DNA from: Candidatus Gastranaerophilales bacterium
GTDB lineage: Bacteria; Cyanobacteriota; Vampirovibrionia; Gastranaerophilales; Gastranaerophilaceae
Direction of reading: 5' to 3'
DNA length: 64,000 bases
Assembly (NCBI GenBank): GCA_944323625.1
Contig: CALUTD010000006.1
Coordinates: 1 to 64,000 of the forward strand
A program made the translations under genes and the position numbers. Of the stretch, positions 1 to 8,378 are shown one piece after another. The number at the start of each line of letters is the position of its first letter. The first letter of the stretch is position 1. The notes beneath the pieces are model-generated. The model saw only the letters and a program-made list of their open reading frames with translations. It searched no databases and had not been told where the DNA came from.

Positions 1-206
1 CTTGTCGCTTACCGGGCTGCGCCCGTCCGAAAATTCGCTCATCCACGCCGAAAAATTGGGGCTCACCTTTTAAAGCGTCCTCACCTAGCAGCTACGCTGC
101 GTCGGATACAAGCTCACAAGCATCGCCTTTGGCTCTGCTGTTCGTTTTGTAACAAAAAGTTACTCACACCCTTCGGGCTTATCGTAACTTTTTGCTCGGA
201 CATATT
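1..206. repeat. GC-rich modular hairpin repeat, copy A (cut by window edge)
   Basis: This stretch is nearly identical to 49588-49790 and partly matches 41303-41638 (inverted) and 60672-60740. It is visibly richer in G and C than its surroundings. It consists of small perfect hairpins with three-base loops: CGGGC-tgc-GCCCG, GCAGC-tac-GCTGC and CCC-gaa-GGG. Its right end, reading CTCGGACA, lies 25 bases before mnmE. The left end is outside the window. I see no convincing gene in it. Confidence 0.85.
154..193. terminator. Bidirectional terminator-like hairpin at repeat end
   Basis: AAAAAGTTAC at 154-163 pairs perfectly with GTAACTTTTT at 184-193. The loop contains a smaller CCC-gaa-GGG hairpin in the complementary sense. 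A T-run follows the stem on both strands, so it could stop transcription either way. The same hairpin recurs in copy C and is interrupted in copy B. Confidence 0.55.
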
Positions 207-218
207 ATATTTACGTAG

Positions 219-230
219 TATAATAGCGTT
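219..230 (+). promoter_or_regulatory. Possible leaderless promoter of mnmE
   Basis: A perfect TATAAT (219-224) ends six bases before the mnmE ATG, and no Shine-Dalgarno sequence is visible. Transcription starting seven bases after the -10 box would begin at the ATG itself. No good -35 box is seen at normal spacing, so the call is weak. Confidence 0.35.
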
Positions 231-1568
231 ATGAAGAATCAATTTACGGAAGATACAATAAGTGCAATTGCGACTCCTGTAGGAAACGGAGGAGTTAGTA
301 TAATCAGGATTTCCGGGCCTGATTCTTTTAGCATAATTGATAAAATGTTTTCAAGTAAAAACTTAACGGCAGGTAAAATATACCATGGTTTTATTATTGA
401 AAATACCGACAAACTTGATGATGTTATAGTACTTCCGTTCAGAGCTCCAAACAGTTATACCGGTGAGGACGTTATAGAAATACAATGTCACGGCGGAGTA
501 CATATAACAAATAAGATACTTGATTTAACAATAAAAAACGGAGCAAGGCATGCCGAGCGCGGAGAATATACTAAAAGGGCATTTTTAAACGGGAAAATGG
601 ATTTATCTCAAGCCGAAGCAGTACTTGATTTAATTCAGGCCCAAACCGAGGAATTTGCCGTTTCAAGTGCAAAAAATCTTTTCGGAAAATTGTCACAGGA
701 AGTTAGTATTATTCGTTCGGAAATAATGGATTTACTTTCTAGAATCATTGCCGCTGTTGATTTTCCTGAAGATGTTAAAGAACCTGAATATTCTTATATT
801 GAACAAACTATTGAAAATATACTTGATAAAATTAACCGTATATTAAGTTTTTCCAAAAGTTCTAATATATTCAGACAAGGAATAAAAATTGTGCTGGCGG
901 GAAGACCTAATGTAGGTAAATCATCATTGTTTAACACTCTTTTAAATTTAGAGCGTGCGATTGTAACCGATATAGCAGGCACTACACGTGATGTTATTCA
1001 GGAAACACTTGATATTAACGGGATCGCAGCTACAATTATTGATACTGCCGGTATTCGTGATGATGAAAATATAAATGAAGTTGAAGCTATCGGTATAGAT
1101 TTTTCAAAAAAATATCTTAAAGAAGCAGATGTTGTTCTTTTTCTTTATGATTTAAATGAAGGATTTACAGAAGAAGACTCCGAAATATTTAATGAAATCA
1201 AAGAAAAAACTTATATAAAAGTAGCAACAAAATCGGATTTAACACAAAGAAAAGATGATAGTGCCGTATGTATTTCTTTAAAAACCGGTGAAAATATTGA
1301 TATTTTAAAACAAAAAATCAAAGCTGCTGTTTTAAATAAAAATCTTACGGAAATTGAATTTATAACAAATAAAAGACAGCAGAAATGTTTGGAAGAAACA
1401 AAATCATCACTGATTAATGCGCTATTTGCCGCTCAAAACAGAGAAATACAGGACTTAATTTCAATAGATATCAAATCTGCATTAATGTTTATCTCCGAAG
1501 TATCGGGAGAAGTAATTACCGATGATATTTTAAATAATATTTTTGATAATTTCTGTATCGGTAAATAA
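231..1568 (+). CDS. mnmE: tRNA modification GTPase MnmE
   Basis: MnmE works with MnmG to install the carboxymethylaminomethyl group on wobble uridine 34 of certain tRNAs, using a folate C1 unit and GTP. The 445-residue length is normal. The N-terminal folate-binding domain is followed by an inserted G domain with P-loop GRPNVGKSS (about 224-232), TDIAGTTRD (247-255), DTAG (271-274) and TKSD (about 335). The protein ends in the family's CIGK tail, whose Cys is needed for modification. MnmG is not in the window. The ATG lacks a Shine-Dalgarno sequence and sits just after a TATAAT. The following glycosyltransferase starts 23 bases downstream. Confidence 0.97.
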   Translation: MKNQFTEDTISAIATPVGNGGVSIIRISGPDSFSIIDKMFSSKNLTAGKIYHGFIIENTDKLDDVIVLPFRAPNSYTGEDVIEIQCHGGVHITNKILDLTIKNGARHAERGEYTKRAFLNGKMDLSQAEAVLDLIQAQTEEFAVSSAKNLFGKLSQEVSIIRSEIMDLLSRIIAAVDFPEDVKEPEYSYIEQTIENILDKINRILSFSKSSNIFRQGIKIVLAGRPNVGKSSLFNTLLNLERAIVTDIAGTTRDVIQETLDINGIAATIIDTAGIRDDENINEVEAIGIDFSKKYLKEADVVLFLYDLNEGFTEEDSEIFNEIKEKTYIKVATKSDLTQRKDDSAVCISLKTGENIDILKQKIKAAVLNKNLTEIEFITNKRQQKCLEETKSSLINALFAAQNREIQDLISIDIKSALMFISEVSGEVITDDILNNIFDNFCIGK

Positions 1569-1590
1569 TTATTATGATATTATAAACTGT

Positions 1591-2577
1591 ATGGATAATA
1601 TAAAAAAGATATTAATAATAAGAACGGGGGCAATCGGTGATGTAGTGCACAGCACAAACCTTTATCGTTCAATAAAAAAGTTTTATCCGTCAATAAAAAT
1701 TCATTATATGACATCAGAGCTTGTAAAACCTTTATTAATTTCAGACCCGGATTTAGAAAAAATTATAACAATAAATCCTAAATTCAGTTTATTTTCCGCA
1801 TATACAAAAGAACTTGCAAATATTTTAAAGCAAGAATACTATGATTTAGTAATAAATTTGCATCCATCGTTCAAAGTACGCGGTTTAATTTTTCTGTCAG
1901 ATATAAAAAAACAACTTATATATAAGAAAAATTTTAAAGTACATGCAGTTACAAATTTTTGGCAAACCGGTTTAAAAGTGTTTCCTGATATGAAAGAGGA
2001 AAAAGAGTTAACTCTACACCTTCCGAAAGAAGCAGTTGAAATAGCAAAAGAACGCCTAAAAAATCTTCCTCGGCCTCTTATCGCAATTAATGCAGGAGGA
2101 GTTATGTCTAAACGGCAGGGAAGAACTTATCCTGTTGATAAATGGGTTGAACTCGGAAATAAAATTCAAGAAAAATATAATGGAACAATTATTTTAAATG
2201 GGGCGAAAGAAGATAAAGAAATTCTGTCACCTTTAAACAATATAAAAAACAGTATAAATTTTATAGGTGAATTATCACTTGTTGATTCTTGCGCTGTTAT
2301 TTCTCTATGTAATCTTATGATATCGGGGGATTCGGGTCCTTTACATATTGCTTCTGCGCTTAAGGTTAAATCTATTGGGCTTTACGGTTCTATGCCGGTA
2401 AATAGAACAGGTTGTTATTCTTCCGGAGTAAATATAGTATCAGAAAAATATTGTGTTCCCTGTAACAGAAGAAAATGTAAATATTTGAAAAATTCAGGAA
2501 AAATATATGCGCCCTGTATGGAGGAAATACAAACAGATACTGTGTTAAATACGGTCATTGATTTTCTTAAGACATAG
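1591..2577 (+). CDS. Glycosyltransferase family 9 (heptosyltransferase-like)
   Basis: The protein resembles ADP-heptose:LPS heptosyltransferases of family GT9, which add sugars to lipopolysaccharide core. The N-terminal IIRTGAIGDVVHSTNLY and the C-terminal SGDSGPLHIASALKVKSIGL are the two nucleotide-sugar signatures of the family. Near the C-terminus is a Cys-rich stretch (CVPCNRRKCKY, then a further Cys) seen in many relatives. I place the start at ATG 1591, giving 328 residues, because the longer frame from 1543 would overlap mnmE and adds only a non-conserved tail. The last 33 bases overlap the convergent acyltransferase. The sugar donor and acceptor cannot be told from sequence. Confidence 0.85.
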   Translation: MDNIKKILIIRTGAIGDVVHSTNLYRSIKKFYPSIKIHYMTSELVKPLLISDPDLEKIITINPKFSLFSAYTKELANILKQEYYDLVINLHPSFKVRGLIFLSDIKKQLIYKKNFKVHAVTNFWQTGLKVFPDMKEEKELTLHLPKEAVEIAKERLKNLPRPLIAINAGGVMSKRQGRTYPVDKWVELGNKIQEKYNGTIILNGAKEDKEILSPLNNIKNSINFIGELSLVDSCAVISLCNLMISGDSGPLHIASALKVKSIGLYGSMPVNRTGCYSSGVNIVSEKYCVPCNRRKCKYLKNSGKIYAPCMEEIQTDTVLNTVIDFLKT

Positions 2578-3627
2578 TTTCTCATTTACATATTTCAAAA
2601 ATACACCTGAATAAGTGCTCAAAATCATTGTAATCAGAAAATAAAAATATGTATTTTTTAACGGGTTATAAATCCAATAAATATCGTGTTCTTCTCTTAT
2701 TGAAACGGGAATATTGTTTATATACAAGAATACTGACGTAATTAAATACATTATAAAAAGATGATTAGCCATAATATGGTATGTATTTTGCCCCATTTGA
2801 CGAAGAAAAGTATTGTCTTTTACAAAAGGATAAAGCATTTTGATTATAAATAATGACATCCAAATCCCTGTTAAACTTGTTAATACAGGTATTATAGGGG
2901 TATCAAATTCTCCCCATACAAGTATATAGCTTAGTCCTATTCCGTCTTGAGGAGTATAATCTTTGTTTGTTAACCAAAGAATACATTGTAGAGCAATAAC
3001 CCCCAAAAGCCATTTTGAATTTAATATATTAATTTTCTCTTCAATACAGTTTTTATAAAAATATCCCAAATATATGAAAAACATTGAAAACATAGTTCTT
3101 ATAACAACAAGCATGAACTCATCATATCTAAAATTTGTAAGAAATGTCGATAAAACGGCTAAAGTCAAAAACACACAAAAGTGAACCAATTTATTAGTTT
3201 TTGTTTGTTTTAATTTTCCGAATATAAAGACAAACATTGTTAAAGATATAAACAGTTGAGTTACAAACCATAAAGGGCAAGATAAATCCAATTGATGAGA
3301 GTTCAAAAACGGGGTAAGAATATAATTCTTAAATGTTACAGGCATGCCCCAAAATTTTCCCGTAAGTTCTGCAATTATTATTGTAACAACAAAATAAAAT
3401 GCCGTATACAAATAATAAGGAACGAGCATGCTTTTTGTCTTTCTTTCCAAGAAACCTGTAATATCGGTTAGATATTTTTCTTTAAACAAATATCCCGAAA
3501 TAAAAAAGAATAAAGCAATATGAAATGAATAAGGCGGAAACATAGGAATAAGTGAAAATTCTAAATGCCCCGATACAATAAGCATAATCCCGAGCGCTTT
3601 TAATAAATTTATTTTGTTATTAAACAT
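2545..3627 (-). CDS. Acyltransferase family 3 membrane protein
   Basis: This 360-residue polytopic protein has about ten hydrophobic segments and belongs to the acyltransferase-3 (OafA/NolL-like) family. These proteins O-acylate surface sugars using acyl groups carried across the membrane. The N-terminal NLLKALGIMLIVSGH with its conserved His and the FFFISGYLFKEKY segment are typical. The ATG at 3627 is preceded by AAGGAT. It overlaps the convergent glycosyltransferase at its 3' end and lies downstream of a hexapeptide acetyltransferase, so both may decorate the same surface glycan. The acyl group and acceptor are unknown. Confidence 0.85.
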   Translation of the reverse strand: MFNNKINLLKALGIMLIVSGHLEFSLIPMFPPYSFHIALFFFISGYLFKEKYLTDITGFLERKTKSMLVPYYLYTAFYFVVTIIIAELTGKFWGMPVTFKNYILTPFLNSHQLDLSCPLWFVTQLFISLTMFVFIFGKLKQTKTNKLVHFCVFLTLAVLSTFLTNFRYDEFMLVVIRTMFSMFFIYLGYFYKNCIEEKINILNSKWLLGVIALQCILWLTNKDYTPQDGIGLSYILVWGEFDTPIIPVLTSLTGIWMSLFIIKMLYPFVKDNTFLRQMGQNTYHIMANHLFIMYLITSVFLYINNIPVSIREEHDIYWIYNPLKNTYFYFLITMILSTYSGVFLKYVNEKLCLKKINDRI

Positions 3628-3651
3628 TTTGCAATCCTTACTGATTTATAA

Positions 3652-3690
3652 TGTACGAGCAAAAAATGTGAGCGACACTAGATTAGATTT
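3652..3690. repeat. Remnant of hairpin repeat: both ends joined
   Basis: The sequence here is the left end of the repeat (ATGT-x-CGAGCAAAAA, as at 41304) fused directly to its right end (AAAATGTGxGCGACACTA then GATTAGATTT, as at 41607-41637). About 300 internal bases are missing, and the joint falls in the shared run of A. The right end supplies the last codons and stop of the acetyltransferase at 3678. Confidence 0.7.
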
Positions 3691-4235
3691 CTGACAGGTT
3701 TACAAGGATTACCCACAGCAAGAGAATTTACCGGAATATCTTTTACTACAACACTTCCTGCCCCTATTACACAATTATCCCCTATTGTAACCCCCGGAAG
3801 AACGGTAACATTTCCTCCTATCCATACGTTATTACCGATTGAAATCGGTTTTGCCGATTCAAGCCATAAATTTCTTGTTTTTACATCAAGAGGATGAAGC
3901 GCGGTATAAAATCCGCAATTAGGGCCTATTAAAACATTAGCACCAAACTTTACTTTTGCACAGTCTAATATTACACAATTGTGATTTATGTAAAAATTAT
4001 CACCTGCTTCAATATTATATCCGTAATCACAGAAAAAATTTGATTCAACACAAATATTTTCACCTGTTTTCCCGAATATCTTTTTTATGAAATCCTTTCT
4101 TTCATCAGGTTTTGATGGTGGAATTTGATTGTACTTATGGCATAATTCTTTAACTTTTTGTCTGTCATTTATTAATTCTGAATCTGTCATCGGGTTATAA
4201 AGTTCGCCCTTAATCATTTTTTCTTTTTCACTCAT
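3678..4235 (-). CDS. Sugar O-acetyltransferase, left-handed beta-helix (LacA/Maa-like)
   Basis: The 185-residue protein matches maltose/galactoside O-acetyltransferases, which move acetyl from acetyl-CoA to a sugar hydroxyl. The N-terminal Mac domain (EKMIKGELYNP, then many charged residues) is followed by hexapeptide repeats such as IGNNVWIGGNVTVLPGVTIG. The expected catalytic His is in YTALHPLD (about 113). The final residues (NLI) and the stop codon lie inside the conserved end of a repeat remnant, so the C-terminus was probably reshaped by that element. The physiological sugar is unknown. Confidence 0.9.
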   Translation of the reverse strand: MSEKEKMIKGELYNPMTDSELINDRQKVKELCHKYNQIPPSKPDERKDFIKKIFGKTGENICVESNFFCDYGYNIEAGDNFYINHNCVILDCAKVKFGANVLIGPNCGFYTALHPLDVKTRNLWLESAKPISIGNNVWIGGNVTVLPGVTIGDNCVIGAGSVVVKDIPVNSLAVGNPCKPVRNLI

Positions 4236-4310
4236 ATAATAATCTCCTTAAAAAAATTATAGGATAAAATATTTTTTTGCGTTAAATTAATTTAAAGAGG
4301 AGAATTAAAA

Positions 4311-4976
4311 ATGAAAAAAATTACATTTATTATTGCATTTACTTTGTCATTAATTGCGGGCATAAATATGTGCTTTGCTCACAGTGACAATATTTCCGCT
4401 AATGATGCACTTGAAAAACTAATAGAGGGTAATGAAAGATTTGTACAATTACATCTAAAACATCCGGATAGCAGTGAAAAACGAAGACAAGAAATGTTAA
4501 AAGGCCAACATCCGTTTGTTGTGATTTTGTCTTGTTCCGATTCGAGAGTACCGCCTGAATTGATTTTTGACCAGGGTTTAGGTGATATTTTTGAGATAAG
4601 AAATGCCGGAAATGTTTTAGATGAACATGTTATAGGCAGTATAGAATATGCTGTTATGCATTTGGGTGTAAAACTTATTGTAATAATGGGGCATCAGGAT
4701 TGCGGTGCAATTGCCGCAACTTTGTCAGGTGAGTCTGATACAAAATATATTAAATCTTTAGAGGATTCAATACAGCCTGCTATTGATGACTGTAAAGAAA
4801 ACGGACTCAAAATAACATCCGATAATGTCGTAAAAGCACATATTATGCAAGATATTGAAGAACTGATAACCAAGGATTCAGAACTTGTTAAATATATGAA
4901 ACAAAATAATGTAAAGATTGTTCCGGCATATTACCACTTAGATAGCGGCAAAGTTGAATTCTTAAAATCCATATAA
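4311..4976 (+). CDS. Exported beta-class carbonic anhydrase
   Basis: This enzyme interconverts carbon dioxide and bicarbonate. Zinc ligands Cys75, His128 and Cys131 and the Asp77-Arg79 pair are all visible in CSDSRVPPE and GHQDCGAI. Residues 1-23 form a clear Sec signal peptide ending in CFA, so the protein should act in the periplasm or be lipid-anchored, unlike most beta-class enzymes. The 221-residue length is normal with a signal. AAAGAGGAG precedes the ATG. A strong hairpin terminator follows the stop, so the gene is probably transcribed alone. Confidence 0.93.
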   Translation: MKKITFIIAFTLSLIAGINMCFAHSDNISANDALEKLIEGNERFVQLHLKHPDSSEKRRQEMLKGQHPFVVILSCSDSRVPPELIFDQGLGDIFEIRNAGNVLDEHVIGSIEYAVMHLGVKLIVIMGHQDCGAIAATLSGESDTKYIKSLEDSIQPAIDDCKENGLKITSDNVVKAHIMQDIEELITKDSELVKYMKQNNVKIVPAYYHLDSGKVEFLKSI

Positions 4977-4984
4977 TCAAATAT

Positions 4985-5024
4985 AAAACCCTAAAACTAA
5001 ACAAAAAATTAGTTTTAGGGTTTT
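4985..5024. terminator. Hairpin terminator between convergent genes
   Basis: A 16-base stem (4985-5000 with 5009-5024) with an 8-base loop is followed by T-rich sequence on both strands. It can end the carbonic anhydrase transcript on the plus strand and the prepilin transcript on the minus strand. Confidence 0.85.
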
Positions 5025-5075
5025 AGTTCACATAATATTTTACCTTTTATTTTTTATTTATTAAATTTAAATTTT

Positions 5076-5793
5076 TTATATTTTTAACGGATAATCTTTT
5101 GAAAATTTCCAACCATCCCTATAAATAAGTTCAGTACAATATCTTCCGTTATTTTTATATGAACACATAAATTTTACTTGATTTCTTGTCAGATTTTTTG
5201 CATTAGGAAAAGTACCAAAACTATCTACACTAACTTGTTTGCCATTGTAATCAAAACCATTAAATTTGGTGCATAAAAAAAAGTTAAATATATCTTTTCC
5301 ATCTGTATTTGGTCCTCTTGTATCATTCGTATCATAATACATTTCAACACAACTTGTGGATCCTCCGTCAGCGAATCCTATATAATGATTGTACATTGTA
5401 AAAGTAGAACCGTCATTCATATAAACTTTGCAGCGTTCTTCACCACTTTCATTTTTATATTTACAATCTATTTTCATATAATTTAAATAAGGTGCAAGAT
5501 ATTCTTTAAAAAACTTTTCTCCGGCATCTTTTCCACCAAAAGCATTAAACCCAACTTCGGCTGTAGATATTCCATTTTGTATTTCTGATAATCTTGCAGC
5601 ATTACTCATTGTAGAATAAAATTTTTTTAGTTGAGTTTCAACTCTAGTTCGTTTATTTTGCTGTATTATATTCGGTACTGTTATTGCAGCAATTATACCA
5701 ATGACCACAAGTGTAATTAAAACTTCGGACAAAGTAAAGGATTTTTTACTTAAAAATACCCCCCCCCGTGACAATTCTCTGTCTAATTAACAT
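5076..5793 (-). CDS. Prepilin-like protein with poly-G tract, frame OFF (copy 1)
   Basis: The protein has the class III prepilin N-terminus KKS-FTLSEVLITLVVIG with Glu at +5, then a globular domain. The C-terminal marks are GPNTDGKDIF, two Cys near the end and GWKFSKDYP. The ATG at 5793 has a strong AAGGAG six bases upstream. Between it and the prepilin segment lies a run of nine G (5759-5767 on the plus strand as C). With nine, translation from this ATG ends after about 15 residues. Eight or eleven G would join it in frame, giving an 18-residue leader. A TTG at 5774 is in frame but has no ribosome site. The gene follows the prepilin peptidase gene on the same strand. Confidence 0.8.
5759..5767 (-). 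repeat. Poly-G tract of nine, coding strand (prepilin copy 1)
   Basis: Nine G on the coding strand, in the leader region of a prepilin gene. Frame is restored by losing one or gaining two. Such runs are known slipped-strand sites, as in neisserial pilC. Confidence 0.9.
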
Positions 5794-5858
5794 AATATTC
5801 TCCTTATATATTCCACATTAAAATTATAATAGGTATTTTTATTTATTTCAATAATTTT

Positions 5859-6968
5859 TTATAACACCGAAAGCCAAATATAACTTTTTATAAATTTAAC
5901 TATAACCGGACCCCAAAAAAGCATTATAAACATTGAAACCAAAATGGCAGGTCCAAAAGGAATTGTGCTAAAACCCTTTTCATATATAGTGTTTCTTAAA
6001 AGTTTAAGTACGTAAAAAGCAATTGCCGCAAGTATTACAACAAACACTATTGCTCCTGTTGTATTCATCGGAATTATATTAAACATAATCCAATAAAGCA
6101 GCGACAATCCTAGAAAAACCGATAAAGAAACGAGTAATTTATACTGCTTTTGTTCATAAAGTCCTTTTAAAAAAGAAGGAACCAAACACACAGCCTGAAG
6201 TACAATTGCAAAAATAATTGCGACAACAGCATATTTCCAGCCCAAAAGTGCACCCGCAGCAGCAGTTAAATATGTATCACCTTCTCCAAATACTCTTTTC
6301 TTTTTTTTAATATACTCTTTTATTTCATTTTCTTCATTTTCTTCATTTTCTTCATTTTTTTCATCTTTACTTTGAACTTCATTATCAGTATTTGTTTCAT
6401 TTGTTGTTTCGTTTTTTTCATCATTTACGGGCGCTTTCTTAAGAAAATAGTATGCGCCGCGTGCTATTATTTCCATTACAACTATACCGGCAATAAGTCC
6501 TAAAACAGTAAATGACCAATTTTTTAAGCCATGAAGATATAAAGATGTAACAATAGCAGCACCAATAAATATCCAAAGATGAACATTAAATGTAATATGT
6601 TCTTTTATATCAGTTATTGAAAGTACAATGGACAAACATAAAAGTATTAGTATAAAAAGAGTTTTTAATGTAAGTCCGAATGCAATAACGCAAGCTAAAA
6701 ACAAAATGGCAGTTAACGCTTCAACAATCGGATATTGAATACTGACTTTACAGCCGCAGCTTCTGCATTTACCTTTAAAAGTCAGAAAATATGATAGAAC
6801 GGGAATATTATCATACCATTTAATCGGTGTAGAGCATGAGGGGCATTTTGAATTAGGAAATACAATTGACTCATCAGACAAAGCCCTTAATGCAACTACA
6901 TTCAAAAAGCTGCCGATACATGCACCGACAACCAAAACAAAAAAACTTATTAAAAAAATTTCATACAT
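5859..6968 (-). CDS. pilD: Prepilin peptidase (PilD/GspO-like) with acidic insertion
   Basis: This membrane aspartyl protease cleaves class III leaders of prepilins. The N-terminal GACIGSFLNVV and the zinc Cys set C42-C45-C68-C71 match PilD. The catalytic Asp residues are D120 (in SITDIKEH) and D231 (in GEGDTYL, the GxGD motif). At 369 residues it is longer than usual because of a charged insertion (about 182-222) just before GxGD, rich in Asn and Glu and partly encoded by a 9-base tandem repeat. It lies 13 bases after the sigma factor gene and is followed by a prepilin gene, so it probably processes the prepilins of this window. Confidence 0.93.
   Translation of the reverse strand: MYEIFLISFFVLVVGACIGSFLNVVALRALSDESIVFPNSKCPSCSTPIKWYDNIPVLSYFLTFKGKCRSCGCKVSIQYPIVEALTAILFLACVIAFGLTLKTLFILILLCLSIVLSITDIKEHITFNVHLWIFIGAAIVTSLYLHGLKNWSFTVLGLIAGIVVMEIIARGAYYFLKKAPVNDEKNETTNETNTDNEVQSKDEKNEENEENEENEIKEYIKKKKRVFGEGDTYLTAAAGALLGWKYAVVAIIFAIVLQAVCLVPSFLKGLYEQKQYKLLVSLSVFLGLSLLYWIMFNIIPMNTTGAIVFVVILAAIAFYVLKLLRNTIYEKGFSTIPFGPAILVSMFIMLFWGPVIVKFIKSYIWLSVL
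6324..6359. repeat. 9-bp tandem repeat inside pilD
   Basis: Three perfect copies and one near copy of TTCATTTTC. Because the unit is nine bases, changes in number keep the frame and only lengthen or shorten the Asn-Glu stretch of the peptidase's cytoplasmic loop. Confidence 0.85.
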
Positions 6969-6981
6969 CTCTTCTACTCAC

Positions 6982-7758
6982 CTATTTTTCTGACAATATA
7001 TTTAAAAGCATATTTAAAGCTTTTTTAAGCCTTCTTGAAACCTGCATTTGCGAAATCCCCAGTTTTGTTGCAATCTGCGTTTGACTCATATCCTGGAAAT
7101 AGTTTAAAACAATAACTTCTTGCAATTTAACATCTAATTTTTTAATAGCATCATTAAGAAGTATTTTATCCTCTTGAAATGACTCAAGATTATAATGATT
7201 ATCATCGGCAATTTTATCAAACAAAGATAAAGATTCGTCGTTACCAATATTAATAACCTGATCCAAAGAAATTGTTTGTTTTCTTCTTTCTACATCAATG
7301 ACTTCTTTTATTTTGACAACAGAAGTTCCAAGTTCTTCCGCCAAAACTGTTTCAGACGGTTCATTACCATTTTCGTCCTTCATTTTTTCCATTAATTTGT
7401 TAACCCGATATGCAAGCTCATATATTTCTCTCGGCGCTTTAATCATAGATACTTTATCTCTGAGATAATGCCTGATTTCTCCGGTTATTAAATAAGTTGC
7501 GTAGGTTTTAAAATTCTCGCTTACTTTAGGATTATAAAGTTGAATAGCTTTAACCAAACCTACACTGCCAACCTGTATTATATCTTCTACAGGGTCGGTA
7601 TTTCTTCTTGCAAGACCTCTCGATATTTTTTTCACTAAAGGCATTGTTGCCAAAACTATGATATTTTGTAAATGTTTTTTTTGTTTTTCATCATTAGTTG
7701 ACTTATACAGCTTAAGCCATTCTGAAACTTCTTCATAATTAATGGTATAATCAGCCAC
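6982..7758 (-). CDS. SigF/SigB-like alternative sigma factor
   Basis: This 258-residue protein is a sigma-70 group 3 factor. Region 2 is seen in EDIIQVGSVGLVKAIQLYN (about 58-76) and in the FKTYATYLITGEIRHYLRD stretch. Region 3 follows, and region 4 ends in an HTH (SQTQIATKLGISQMQVSRRL). It lacks the region 1 of housekeeping sigmas. In cyanobacteria the group 3 factor SigF is needed for type IV pilus gene expression. Here the gene directly precedes pilD and a prepilin gene on the same strand, so the same link is likely but is inferred. No anti-sigma gene is next to it. Confidence 0.88.
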   Translation of the reverse strand: MADYTINYEEVSEWLKLYKSTNDEKQKKHLQNIIVLATMPLVKKISRGLARRNTDPVEDIIQVGSVGLVKAIQLYNPKVSENFKTYATYLITGEIRHYLRDKVSMIKAPREIYELAYRVNKLMEKMKDENGNEPSETVLAEELGTSVVKIKEVIDVERRKQTISLDQVINIGNDESLSLFDKIADDNHYNLESFQEDKILLNDAIKKLDVKLQEVIVLNYFQDMSQTQIATKLGISQMQVSRRLKKALNMLLNILSEK

Positions 7759-7799
7759 TAATGTATCCTCTTTCTTCTCTCTTCCTTAATTATATCATA

Positions 7800-8195
7800 T
7801 CATAACAATTTAAAAGAATACGGTAAAAGGTCGTTGATAAAAAATGAACAACATTCATGATTTTCATCTTCAAGAATAATTTCTACATTGTTACAATTTG
7901 AAAATTCTTGAATCCACTGACGGCATGCTCCACAAGGAAAACATTTTACAGTATTCGGTGAATATATTGCTATTTTTAAGATATCAGATGTTTCACCTTG
8001 AGCTATTGCAGTTGAAATTGCATTTCTTTCCGCGCATAAAGACAATCCGTAACTGGAATTTTCAATATTACAGCCTGTATAAATATTTCCGTTCTTATAC
8101 AAAACACAAGCCCCCACCGCAAATTTAGAGTAAGGGCAATATGCGTTATTTGATACTTGTTTTGCCTTTTCTAACAGTTCTTTATCCGATACCAT
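7800..8195 (-). CDS. cdd: Cytidine deaminase
   Basis: This small zinc enzyme deaminates cytidine and deoxycytidine to the uridine forms in pyrimidine salvage. The 131 residues match the short tetrameric class. The catalytic CAERNAI (Cys54, Glu56) and PCGACRQ (Cys88, Cys91) carry the zinc ligands and proton shuttle, and TGCNIENSSYG is the substrate loop. It lies 41 bases upstream of the sigma factor gene on the same strand. AGAGGA precedes its ATG. Nothing about it is unusual. Confidence 0.96.
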   Translation of the reverse strand: MVSDKELLEKAKQVSNNAYCPYSKFAVGACVLYKNGNIYTGCNIENSSYGLSLCAERNAISTAIAQGETSDILKIAIYSPNTVKCFPCGACRQWIQEFSNCNNVEIILEDENHECCSFFINDLLPYSFKLL

Positions 8196-8378
8196 ATAAA
8201 ATCCTCTTTATACCTTATTTTAGCTTGAAAATCTTACTAATAATATAGTTCATTTAAATGATATAATATTATAAAGTTTACAATAGTTAATCTATTTACC
8301 TCTAAATGTGTAAATTATATTATTATAAATATAGAGTAAATAATAAATTTTGATAAAACATCATACTTTGGAGGAGCA

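Noticed and set aside
6324-6359. Short tandem repeats considered as a CRISPR array
   Set aside because: Units are 9 bases with no spacers and lie within the pilD coding frame.
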